NCBI GenBank assembly: GCA_022823145.1
Contig: JAJDXS010000039.1
Location: 1-46,504, forward strand
Direction of reading: 5' to 3'
Length of the DNA stretch: 46,504 bases
Source of the DNA: Gemmatimonadota bacterium
Lineage (GTDB): Bacteria > Gemmatimonadota > Gemmatimonadetes > Longimicrobiales > Gaopeijiaceae
How positions within the stretch are numbered: position 1 is the first letter of the stretch; the number at the start of each line of letters is the position of its first letter. The position numbers and the translations under genes are program-made. Below are positions 25,286 through 32,967 of this stretch, piece after piece. The notes under the pieces are model-generated. The model had not been told where the DNA came from. It was given only the letters and a program-made list of their open reading frames with translations, and searched no databases.

Positions 25286-28200
25286 CTAGTGCCCGGCCTC
25301 TTCCACGTCGTGCAAGGTGACCTTCTGGAGGTAGTGGACGGCCGGCTGTGTGTTGATCAGTGCGTCGAGGACACGGTATGTGCGTTCGTTCTCGGCCAGG
25401 GCGGCCACCCGCGAATCGTGATCCTTGATGTTCCCGAAGGTGATGACGTCACTCGGACACACGCTCTGGCACGCCGTGTAGACCTCTCCGTCGCGCACTT
25501 CTCGCCCTTCCACCGCCGCCCGGTTCCCCACCTCTCTGATTCGCTGCACGCAGAAGGTGCACTTTTCCATGACGCCGTTGTCCCGAACCGTGACGTCGGG
25601 GTTGAACTGCCAGTTCATCGGCTCCGGAATCTGCTGCGTGTAGCGGTACCAGTTGAAGACGCGGACCTTGTACGGACAGTTGTTCGCACAATAGCGCGTT
25701 CCCACGCAGCGGTTGTACGCCTGCGCGTTCAGCCCGTCGGGCGTGTGGTAGGCGGCGAACACGGGGCAGACCGGTTCGCATGGCGCGTTGTTGCAATGCT
25801 GGCAGAGCATCGGCAGGAAGCGGATGTCCACCGGCCCCGAGTGCGAAGCGTCCACGGTCTCGTAGTACCGTTCGATGCGCAGCCAGTGCATCTCGCGGCC
25901 CATCGTGGCCTGTACCTCGCCGACCCAGGGAATGTTGTTCTCGGCCTGACAGGCCGTGACGCAGGCACCGCACCCCGTACACTTGTCGAGGTCCATCGCC
26001 ATCGCCCACCTGGGATGGTCCTCACCGTAGTACCCGAAGTCGGAACCCGGAAGCGGGAAGTCCTCGGCGCGGCCCTCGGTCTCCACAGTGCGGAATCCGC
26101 CGCCTTCCTGCAGCTCCCGGAGCTGGCCGTGACCGCCTTCCGCAGCGTGATCCGCCTCGGCGGGGGCGTGTCCGAGCGCCGACAGTGCCACCGCCGGGGT
26201 GACGTTGCGGTCGTCCTGGTCACTGGAACCCTCGGGCGAGGTCAGCCAGCGCCATGCCCCGGTGGGGGTGACCGTTGCCCGCGTCGACACGAGCGCCAGT
26301 GCCTCGGAACCCGCGTCGGTCGCGGTGCCCAGAAGCGTCATCGGATTGACGCCGTTTCCATCGGCGAACTGACCGTAATTCGTGTGGCCACCCCCCATCG
26401 CGACGGCCACCGCGTCCTCACGTATGCCAGGGTAGGGCCAGACCGGCACCTCGACGGCTCCCTCGGCGGTAGCCACGCTCACGACATCGCCCTCGCGGAG
26501 CCCCAGCCGCTCCAGGGTTGCGGGATTCATCTCCACCCAGGAATGCCACATCACCTTCGAGACCGGATCCGGCAACTCCAGCAGCCACGGGCGGTTGGCG
26601 TGGCTCCCGTCGCCGAAACGAGGCGAGGGGTACACGAGCAGCGTCAGCTCGCCATCGCCATCAATCCCGGGCGCGTCGAAGCGAACCGCGGTTTCGGGGG
26701 CCTGCAGTCCGGTCACCTGAGGCGTCTGATCGATGTAGGACACCGAACCCGTGCGAAGCGCCGCTCGCCACAACGCATTCGGATCGCCGGTGAGGCCCGT
26801 TGCTTCGCCGTCTTCGCCCAGCCAGCCGTCAAACGCGGCACGCAGGTATTCCTGGAAGGTTGCCGCGCCGGCGTCGTGGCCCAGCCGGCGCCCCACGTCC
26901 AGGAGCACGTCGGCCATCGGCCGGGAATCGAACATGGGAAGGGGGCGCATCGCCGGTTGCCGAACGGCATAGGTTCCCGGTCCCGGCATCGCGTCTCCCC
27001 ACGACTCCAGGGGGTGCGTGTCGGGGAGAACGAGGTCGGCGAGGGCCGCGGTCTCGTCCAGTGTCGTCGCGAACGCGACCTTGAATGGAACCCGCGAAAA
27101 CGCGTCCTGAAAACCGGACGCGGGCGGCAGGGTGTAGGCGGGATTGGTCCCGGACACGACAGCCACGCCGTAAGCGCCCGCGCCCATGTTTGCGATCGCG
27201 CCGGCCAGCGAAGCGTCGCCAGGTGCGCCGGATTCGGCAGCGGCGTCGATGTGGAGCGTTTGGCCGAGGCTGCTCGCGGCCACGTTCAGGATCAGAACCG
27301 CGAGGTTCGCCGCGGTAGCTCCCTCGTGATGACCCGCCAGACCAGGCCCGAGTGCAAGCGCGGCACCCTCTGCGAACTGATCCGCCAGTGCGTTCAGGGC
27401 GTCGACTTCGACACCTGCGACCCGGGCAGCCTGCTCCAGCGTGTACCCGGAGACCATGTCCGTGTAAGGTCCGGCGTCGCTCCCGCGTCGCACCAGCTCT
27501 CCGGCGAGTGCCAGGGCGATCTCTGCTTCCGCGCCGGACCGTGCCGGGATCCATTCGTCCGCGTTCTGTCCGGTCAGCGAAAGCCGGGGACCGACGAACA
27601 CGAACTTGCCCTTGACGCCGTCGTCAACGCCGTGCATCCGGGCGAAGTCGGCAGCGAACTTCACCGGTGACAGCCACGTCTCCAGAAAGTCCGCGCCGAA
27701 GGAGACCAGCAGGCGGGCGGCCGCAATGTCATATCGGGGCAACGTATTCACGCCGAAAGCGATGTTGACCGCTGCACGGAGCGGAGCATCGTCGAGCGGG
27801 TCGTGGACTACACGTTCCCCGTTCAGGGCAGCCAGGAAGCCATCCAGCAGCGCTCCCTCTGTCGGCCCCTTCCGTCCGGTCAGGAAGAGCGGCCGGCCGC
27901 CGGCGCCCAACCGCTCGGTCAGCATCCCGATTGCCTCGTCCCAACTGATCGCTTCGAATCCGCTGGTGCCGGCCCGCAATGGGCTGGCGAGGCGATCCGG
28001 ATTGTAGAGCCCCTGCAGCGCCGACACGCCACGCGAGCACAGACCGCCGCCTGAAACCGGATGATCCGGGTTGCCCTCGATCATGACCGCGCGACCCTCG
28101 CGGGTCCGGACGCGGATGCCACATCCGCTGGAGCACTCGCCACAGGTGGACGCGTACCAGGTCGCGACCCCGGGGGTGATCTCCTCGGGAGGAACCACAT

Positions 28201-28309
28201 ACGGGATGAGGCGCTCGATTTCGCCGGTGGAACATCCGGCAACGGTCGCCCCCGCACTGCCCGCGCCGAGGACCTTCAGGAAATCCCTCCGCCTGAGACC
28301 GTCGCTCAT
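25286..28309 (-). CDS. actB: Alternative complex III subunit ActB (molybdopterin-oxidoreductase-like/ferredoxin fusion)
   Basis: This 1007-residue periplasmic subunit begins with a twin-arginine signal (RRRDFLKVLGAG) followed by AGCSTG. The large N-terminal part (about 45-700) resembles a molybdopterin oxidoreductase, including cysteines CGECSSGC and GLCSRG; in characterised ActB this part lacks the molybdenum cofactor. The C-terminal part (about 760-960) is a PsrB-like ferredoxin domain. Four cysteine clusters are visible: CTGCGACVTAC, CQHCNNAPCEPVCP, CVGTRYCANNCP and CTFCV with CQSVCP, enough for three to four iron-sulfur clusters. The fusion of both domains in one chain is normal for ActB. 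It starts 19 bases after actA and must be exported folded, fitting the Tat signal. Confidence 0.95.
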   Translation of the reverse strand: MSDGLRRRDFLKVLGAGSAGATVAGCSTGEIERLIPYVVPPEEITPGVATWYASTCGECSSGCGIRVRTREGRAVMIEGNPDHPVSGGGLCSRGVSALQGLYNPDRLASPLRAGTSGFEAISWDEAIGMLTERLGAGGRPLFLTGRKGPTEGALLDGFLAALNGERVVHDPLDDAPLRAAVNIAFGVNTLPRYDIAAARLLVSFGADFLETWLSPVKFAADFARMHGVDDGVKGKFVFVGPRLSLTGQNADEWIPARSGAEAEIALALAGELVRRGSDAGPYTDMVSGYTLEQAARVAGVEVDALNALADQFAEGAALALGPGLAGHHEGATAANLAVLILNVAASSLGQTLHIDAAAESGAPGDASLAGAIANMGAGAYGVAVVSGTNPAYTLPPASGFQDAFSRVPFKVAFATTLDETAALADLVLPDTHPLESWGDAMPGPGTYAVRQPAMRPLPMFDSRPMADVLLDVGRRLGHDAGAATFQEYLRAAFDGWLGEDGEATGLTGDPNALWRAALRTGSVSYIDQTPQVTGLQAPETAVRFDAPGIDGDGELTLLVYPSPRFGDGSHANRPWLLELPDPVSKVMWHSWVEMNPATLERLGLREGDVVSVATAEGAVEVPVWPYPGIREDAVAVAMGGGHTNYGQFADGNGVNPMTLLGTATDAGSEALALVSTRATVTPTGAWRWLTSPEGSSDQDDRNVTPAVALSALGHAPAEADHAAEGGHGQLRELQEGGGFRTVETEGRAEDFPLPGSDFGYYGEDHPRWAMAMDLDKCTGCGACVTACQAENNIPWVGEVQATMGREMHWLRIERYYETVDASHSGPVDIRFLPMLCQHCNNAPCEPVCPVFAAYHTPDGLNAQAYNRCVGTRYCANNCPYKVRVFNWYRYTQQIPEPMNWQFNPDVTVRDNGVMEKCTFCVQRIREVGNRAAVEGREVRDGEVYTACQSVCPSDVITFGNIKDHDSRVAALAENERTYRVLDALINTQPAVHYLQKVTLHDVEEAGH

Positions 28310-28328
28310 GAGCGCACCGACCGAAGTC

Positions 28329-28886
28329 CTAGTAGTGACATACCGTGCAATCGCGGGACGCCCCGCGCTCGAGGTGGCACGAAACGCACCAACCCATCTT
28401 GAGATTGCCTGCGGCGGGATCCATCTCGGTCAGCACCCCCATCTCCTGAACCTCGCCGTGACAGGTCTGACACTCGACCCCGGCGGCGACATGGCGGAAG
28501 TGCGGGAAGTTGACGTGGTCGGAGACCTTGTAGATCCGGCGCCACGGAATGGGTGTCCCGGAGTCGTGGTACTCGCGCACCTTGAGCACTTCTTCGGGAT
28601 TGTTCCTGCCGCTGATGGCTCCCTCGCGGTGACACCCGATGCAGGTCGCCACGGGCGGAATCCCGGCATCTACGGACCGCTCCGCGGAAAAGTGGCAGTA
28701 CTGGCAATCGATCAGCCACTGTCCGGCGTGCGTGTCGTGGGGAAACTGGATGGGCTGCGACAATTCCTCCTGCTCGGCCATCCCTGTACCGTCTTCGTCT
28801 TCGGGAGCCTGTCGGCTACCGATCAACGCGACTGCCAACAGGATCGGGGCCAGGCAAGCCCCGGCCACCAGCCACAACCGTTTCAT
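28329..28886 (-). CDS. actA: Alternative complex III subunit ActA, pentahaem cytochrome c
   Basis: This 185-residue protein is anchored by an N-terminal hydrophobic helix (LWLVAGACLAPILLAVALIG) and carries five CXXCH haem motifs: CQYCH (61-65), CIGCH (82-86), CQTCH (139-143), CVSCH (167-171) and CTVCH (180-184). The number and spacing identify the pentahaem subunit of alternative complex III, which passes electrons on to ActE or a partner. The last haem motif lies one residue from the C-terminus. The ATG at 28886 begins directly before the helix; there is no clear Shine-Dalgarno, and a 7-bp hairpin sits about 17 bases upstream. It is the first gene of the act operon. Confidence 0.95.
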   Translation of the reverse strand: MKRLWLVAGACLAPILLAVALIGSRQAPEDEDGTGMAEQEELSQPIQFPHDTHAGQWLIDCQYCHFSAERSVDAGIPPVATCIGCHREGAISGRNNPEEVLKVREYHDSGTPIPWRRIYKVSDHVNFPHFRHVAAGVECQTCHGEVQEMGVLTEMDPAAGNLKMGWCVSCHLERGASRDCTVCHY

Positions 28887-28903
28887 ATGGGGGTAGGCAT
28901 CGA

Positions 28904-28921
28904 AGGTCCGTTGCCGGACCT
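28904..28921 (-). promoter_or_regulatory. Leader hairpin before actA
   Basis: A perfect 7-base stem (AGGTCCG with CGGACCT) around a 4-base loop lies in the transcribed leader of the act operon, 17 bases upstream of the actA ATG. With no ribosome binding site visible nearby, the hairpin may shape translation initiation or mRNA stability. Confidence 0.4.
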
Positions 28922-28970
28922 GGTTACTGGGTTGGTAAGGGTCGACCGAACGGCGGCAAAACGCCGACGC

Positions 28971-28999
28971 AAGGTAGGTGAGGCACCGGGTGATGTCAA
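28971..28999 (-). promoter_or_regulatory. act operon promoter candidate
   Basis: On the minus strand a perfect TTGACA (28994-28999) is followed after 17 bases by TACCTT (28971-28976). The -10 is weak (three of six), as for a regulated promoter. It lies about 85 bases upstream of actA. Confidence 0.5.
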
Positions 29000-29096
29000 C
29001 GAGCCCGAGTGCGTCCACATGAGGTCACGGACGGACGGTCCATGACCCGGTCCGCCGGGGTGCGCCAGCGATGCCGGTGCGCTAGACTAGAACGCC

Positions 29097-29420
29097 ATGG
29101 AGTCGAAGCGTACCCCCCCTGCCAGCTCGGCCGGCACGAGTTCACCCGACCAGGGCGGCGGCGACCCCACGGGCGTGCACCTGACCACCTTCACTCACGA
29201 AGGCAGGTTCTGGGACGTCTTCCTGAACGTTGTCGAAGACCCGGCAGACCCGGATTCATGCAGGGCCCGGCTCCGTTTTCTGCCGGCCGACCGAGGCGAC
29301 CACGAAGAACCTGTTGAAACGGCGGTCGTCGTCATCGAGCCCAGCTACGCGGAGGCGCTGGAAGTCGCCCGTGGGTACGACCGCTATCATTTGTCGGCGA
29401 TGCTCCGTTCCGTCACTTGA
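29097..29420 (+). CDS. Hypothetical protein, 107 aa
   Basis: I do not recognise this protein. It is acidic and predicted soluble, with a disordered Ser/Pro/Gly-rich N-terminus (about 1-25). A compact core follows with alternating beta-like segments (HLTTFTHEGRFWDVFLNV, ARLRFLP, TAVVVIEPSY) and a helix EALEVARGYDRYHLSAML. No signal peptide, membrane helix or cysteine motif stands out. Its stop overlaps the TTG start of the glutamine amidotransferase gene (TTGA), so the two are probably made together and may be functional partners. It is divergent from the act operon across about 210 bases. Confidence 0.65.
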   Translation: MESKRTPPASSAGTSSPDQGGGDPTGVHLTTFTHEGRFWDVFLNVVEDPADPDSCRARLRFLPADRGDHEEPVETAVVVIEPSYAEALEVARGYDRYHLSAMLRSVT

Positions 29421-30178
29421 ATCCGCTATCGGACTCCCGGACCTCTCGCGACACCGAGGCTCTTCGCTGTCTCCTTCTGCAGGTTCGCGACGCCGACGAC
29501 CCCATGGGGCCCCACGAGCTGGTTTCGTTCCAGCGAATCCTGTCACCGTTCGCGGTCCGGATCTCCATCTTCGATCTTCTCGAGCGGTCGCTTCTGCCCC
29601 GGGATCTCGAAGGCGTCGACCTGGTGCTGATGGGGGGCAGCGGCAAGTACTCGGCCACGAGCACCGATCCCTGGTTGAAGATGGCACTCGATTCGCTACG
29701 ACTCGTACATGCGTCGCAGGTGCCCGCGTTTGCGTCTTGCTGGGGCTTTCAGGGGATGGCAGCCGCCATGGGTGGGGAGGTCGTGCATGACCGCGGGCGG
29801 GCCGAGGTGGGCACGCACGAACTTGTGTTGACCAGCGCAGGGCGTACCGATCCCGTCTTCGAGTACCTCGGCAGTTCCTTCCGCGCCCAGTTCGGTCATG
29901 AGGACCTGGTGGAGACGCTGCCGCCACGCGCCACCCTGCTCGCCTCTTCGGCGAAGGTGGTCAATCAGGCGTATCGCTTCGAGGACGCTCCCATCTACTG
30001 CACCCAGTTCCACCCCGAACTCGACGCCGACGGTCTTCGCTCCCGCTTCCTGACCTACCCCAGGTACGCCGCGTATATCGCCGGCACCACGCTGGAGGAA
30101 CTGCTGGAGAACCTCGAGAACACCCCGGACGCTGAACGGCTCGTCCGTCGTTTCGTTGAACTGCACGTCATGCGATAA
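29417..30178 (+). CDS. Class I glutamine amidotransferase domain protein
   Basis: This 253-residue protein is a stand-alone class I (triad) glutamine amidotransferase. The nucleophile Cys108 lies in FASCWGFQGMA, and His199 with Glu201 lie in CTQFHPEL, giving an intact Cys-His-Glu triad. The oxyanion strand is seen at VLMGGSGKYS. It resembles the GuaA-like GATase1 proteins annotated as GMP synthase-like but has no synthetase domain, so the ammonia acceptor is unknown. The C-terminal 45 residues form extra helices (TTLEELLENLENTP). The start is uncertain: TTG at 29417 fits the overlap with the previous gene, but no Shine-Dalgarno is clear. A detoxification or gamma-glutamyl hydrolase role is an alternative. 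Confidence 0.85.
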   Translation: MNPLSDSRTSRDTEALRCLLLQVRDADDPMGPHELVSFQRILSPFAVRISIFDLLERSLLPRDLEGVDLVLMGGSGKYSATSTDPWLKMALDSLRLVHASQVPAFASCWGFQGMAAAMGGEVVHDRGRAEVGTHELVLTSAGRTDPVFEYLGSSFRAQFGHEDLVETLPPRATLLASSAKVVNQAYRFEDAPIYCTQFHPELDADGLRSRFLTYPRYAAYIAGTTLEELLENLENTPDAERLVRRFVELHVMR

Positions 30179-30217
30179 CGGAGCGAACGCAAAAGCCGCC
30201 ACACCGCGCAACCGCTC

Positions 30218-31477
30218 TCAGGCCGTCCTTACCCAGCGCACCAGCTCGCGGAGGGTGGGCCGCTTACCCTGCATCAGAATGCCCACGCGGTAGATGCGCC
30301 CTGCCACCCAGGCCGTACCCACCAGCGCCAGGGCCATGAAAACGAGCGACAACGCCACCATCCACCAGGGCACCGCCCCCGCAACCGCCCGCGGAAACAT
30401 CATTACCGGGCTGAAGTAGGGGAACAGCGCGACCCAGTCCATCCAGGCGAAGCCGCCACCCTCGATCGTGGTCATCTGCATGATGAAGGGAACGACCAGG
30501 AGCATCACCAGGGGGAATTGGGCCTGCTGCGCGTCCTCCTCGGTGCTGCACATGGCACCCACGGCCGCGAAGAGCGCGGCGAACAGGAAGTAGCCCAGGA
30601 GGCAATAGACGGCAAGCAGGGCAATGTCTCCCGCACCCGGAAGGTACTGGAGGAAACCGCCCAGCTCCGTCGATGGGAACTGTGCCGCAATGAAGGGGAT
30701 GCCGAAGAGGGCCAGTACCGCACCGGAGCCTGCCCAGATCCCCACCTGCGTCAGCCCCATCGAGCCTACACCCAGAACCTTGCCCAGCATCAGCCGCCAC
30801 GGAGTGACCGATGAAATCACCACCTCGACGACACGATTGCGCTTCTCGTCCAGGACGGAGCGCAGCACGTATTGCCCGTACAGAATCATCGTCAAGTAGA
30901 GGAGGAAGGCGCCGGCGAAGCCCGTCGCGATGCCCCTGATCCGGGCCACCTCGGCGCCTTCGCCGCCCGTGCTCTCCACCACCGACTCGTAGTCGAGCTG
31001 CCCCCCTTCTATCAGCGCACGCACCGTCCCCGCGCTTTCCATCGTGGAGAGATGGAGTTCCAGCGCCGTTTCCACCACCGCGTTCTCGAACAGAGCCCGG
31101 CGAAGGGCGCTCGGCGAATCCTTGCCCCGGTACGCGAAGACCCCTTCGGAAAGCGTCAGGTCGTCGAGGACCAGATACCCCTCGAGTTCGTCCTCCAGAA
31201 CCCGCTGATCGAGCTCATCCAGCGCCACAACGCGGTCGACGAGTTCCATCTCGTAGCCGTAGGACCGAACCCGGCTGGCCACTTCCTCTCCGATCCGCCC
31301 GGTGTAGTCCACGAGGGCGAGCTCGCGCTCCGAGCGTTCGGCCTGGATGCCGAGAAACGCGCTGAGGCCGATCATGCCGAGCATCAGCACCGGAATCGCG
31401 ATGGTCGACAGAATGAATCCCTTCGTCTTCACGCGCTCCAGGTACTCGCGCCGCAGAACAATCCAGACCTGTCTCAT
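30218..31477 (-). CDS. ABC-2 type transporter permease (NatB-like)
   Basis: This 419-residue permease has the NatB/ABC-2 layout. One N-terminal membrane helix (GFILSTIAIPVLMLGMIGLS) follows the cytoplasmic motif RREYLERVKTKGF. A large extracytoplasmic domain (about 45-190) comes next, then five to six C-terminal helices beginning GFAGAFLLYLTMILYG. The signature DEKRNRVVEVVISSVTPWRLMLGK, typical of Na+/drug ABC-2 permeases, follows the first of these. The ATG overlaps the ATPase stop (ATGA). It converges with the amidotransferase gene across 39 bases. The substrate is unknown; sodium export is known for NatAB but is not shown here. Confidence 0.92.
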   Translation of the reverse strand: MRQVWIVLRREYLERVKTKGFILSTIAIPVLMLGMIGLSAFLGIQAERSERELALVDYTGRIGEEVASRVRSYGYEMELVDRVVALDELDQRVLEDELEGYLVLDDLTLSEGVFAYRGKDSPSALRRALFENAVVETALELHLSTMESAGTVRALIEGGQLDYESVVESTGGEGAEVARIRGIATGFAGAFLLYLTMILYGQYVLRSVLDEKRNRVVEVVISSVTPWRLMLGKVLGVGSMGLTQVGIWAGSGAVLALFGIPFIAAQFPSTELGGFLQYLPGAGDIALLAVYCLLGYFLFAALFAAVGAMCSTEEDAQQAQFPLVMLLVVPFIMQMTTIEGGGFAWMDWVALFPYFSPVMMFPRAVAGAVPWWMVALSLVFMALALVGTAWVAGRIYRVGILMQGKRPTLRELVRWVRTA

Positions 31478-32415
31478 CGGCCACCTCCCATCGCCGCCAT
31501 CGGGGGTTCCTCGGCCTGTTCGCCCGCATGCCGGACGAAGATCTCCCGCAGGCTCGGTTCCAGCACTTCGAATCGCCGCAACGCGACCCCGGCCTGCATG
31601 GCCGCAGCCAGGATTGCGTCGTATTGGGCCTGGTCGACTACCGGAAGGTGGTGAGCGTCGTCCACCCTTTCGATGTCGCGGATCCCAAGCCGCATGAGCC
31701 ACCGGTCGTCGCCTTCGAACTCCACGGCCACGGCACCGGAACGCTCCTGCCGCTTGAGCTTCTTCAGGTCGCCGTCCAGCACCTTGCGGGACCTGGAGAT
31801 CAGGCAGACCCGTTCGCAGAGACGTTCCGCCTGTTCCATCAGGTGCGTCGAAAAGAGAATCGTCTTGCCTCGCTCCCGTTCCTCGCGAACGATGGCCTCG
31901 AGTACGTCCTGATTGATGGGATCGAGCCCGCTGAACGGCTCGTCCAGGATGAGCATGTCGGGATCGTGCAACACCGTGCCGATGAACTGGACCTTCTGCT
32001 GCATCCCCTTGGACAGCTCCTGGACCTTCTTCCCCGACCACTCCGCGAGCCCCAGCCGTTCCAGCCAGTGGCCCGCCCTCGACCGTGCCATCTGCCGGGT
32101 AAGGCCCCTCAGCTCACCCAGGAACACCAGCTGCTCCAGTACCTTCATCTTCTCGTAGACACCGCGTTCCTCCGGCAGATACCCCACGCGGCTCCTGCGG
32201 GCGAAGTCGGGGAATCCGCCAAACAGCTCGACCGTTCCGCGATCGGGGAGCAGGATGGCCATGATCATGCGGATCATCGTCGTCTTGCCGGAGCCGTTCG
32301 GGCCCAGCAAGCCCACTATCGCACCGCGGGGGATGTCAAGGTCGAAGTCGGAGACTGCCGTGTGCGAACCGAACGATTTGGTTACACCCGACAGCCTTAC
32401 CGCGAGTTCTGTCAC
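31474..32415 (-). CDS. ABC transporter ATP-binding protein (NatA-like)
   Basis: This 313-residue ATPase has Walker A GPNGSGKTT, signature LSKGMQQKV, Walker B MLILDEPFSGLD and switch His in FSTHLMEQ. A C-terminal extension of about 80 residues, seen in NatA-type subunits with a DUF4162-like domain, follows at VAVEFEGDDRW. I choose the GTG at 32415, which has GGAG eight bases upstream; the open frame extends to 32532, but the extra N-terminal 39 residues are not family-like. It is coupled to the permease gene by ATGA. Confidence 0.93.
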   Translation of the reverse strand: MTELAVRLSGVTKSFGSHTAVSDFDLDIPRGAIVGLLGPNGSGKTTMIRMIMAILLPDRGTVELFGGFPDFARRSRVGYLPEERGVYEKMKVLEQLVFLGELRGLTRQMARSRAGHWLERLGLAEWSGKKVQELSKGMQQKVQFIGTVLHDPDMLILDEPFSGLDPINQDVLEAIVREERERGKTILFSTHLMEQAERLCERVCLISRSRKVLDGDLKKLKRQERSGAVAVEFEGDDRWLMRLGIRDIERVDDAHHLPVVDQAQYDAILAAAMQAGVALRRFEVLEPSLREIFVRHAGEQAEEPPMAAMGGGR

Positions 32416-32742
32416 TGTCCACGCTCCATTTGTCAGTGGCTCCTGGGCTGCCTCGCAGGCGATTGCGGGAAGGTACGCCCTTCGCGCGGCGAGTGCCCGG
32501 ATGGGTACGGAAGCCAACCTGGAATGATTCAACGGCTTGGGGCAACGCCGTTTACCCGATCCGCACGCGACATTGCAGCCAGTTCGGGGGAAATTGATTA
32601 TATTTTTCGAGTATCGGGATCCTGTTGCGGGTCGACGGCGCCGTCACTTCAGACCGGTCCAATGCGGTCGCCAGCGGAGAGGATCAGGGAAGATGGATCC
32701 CGGCGGACCTGTCGGGACCTGTTGAGTATCGAAGGAGTTTGA
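32416..32742. other. Divergent intergenic region with AT-rich promoter-like segment
   Basis: This 327-base gap separates the NatA-like gene (minus) from the AbrB-like gene (plus). It holds an inverted repeat AACGGC (32531-32536) / GCCGTT (32547-32552). It also has an AT-rich tract unusual for this genome, with TTGCAG (32573-32578), 17 bases, GATTAT (32596-32601), running into TATATTTTT. That would start a plus-strand transcript about 130 bases before the AbrB-like gene. No gene is seen in the gap. Confidence 0.45.
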
Positions 32743-32934
32743 GTGGCAATCTACCGAACGCTCTACTATGGGGATGTGACGGTCGGAACAGGGGGGCGGC
32801 TGACCATCCCCCTCGGTATTCGAGCGGATTGCGGCATTCGAAAGGGCGACACGTTGACAGTTCGTGTGGAGGAAACGCCCAGGGGTACCCGCCAGCTGGT
32901 CATGTGGCGGAACGAACCCGATTCCGAGGACTGA
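32743..32934 (+). CDS. Orphan AbrB/SpoVT-like DNA-binding protein, 63 aa
   Basis: This 63-residue protein looks like a swapped-hairpin AbrB-type DNA-binding domain. The core GDVTVGTGGRLTIPLGIRAD, then GIRKGDTLTVRVEE, follows the family pattern of a V-x-x-x-G-R-hydrophobic-x-hydrophobic-P strand followed by a G-hydrophobic-x-x-G-D turn. The GTG start is well supported by AGGAG five bases upstream. Such domains act as MazE/VapB antitoxins or as global transition-state regulators, normally as dimers. No toxin gene follows; the next gene converges from the other strand. It is therefore an orphan regulator, or an antitoxin that has lost its partner. The assignment rests on the motif pattern only. 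Confidence 0.75.
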   Translation: MAIYRTLYYGDVTVGTGGRLTIPLGIRADCGIRKGDTLTVRVEETPRGTRQLVMWRNEPDSED

Positions 32935-32967
32935 TCTGTCACGCGACAGCCTCGATGGCAGCCGCGG

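Noticed and set aside
25013..27670. Very long plus-strand open frame (885 codons) opposite actB and actC
   Set aside because: It is antisense to genes with clear cofactor motifs and has the Arg/His/Gly-rich composition typical of antisense frames in GC-rich DNA. No ribosome site or domain is seen.
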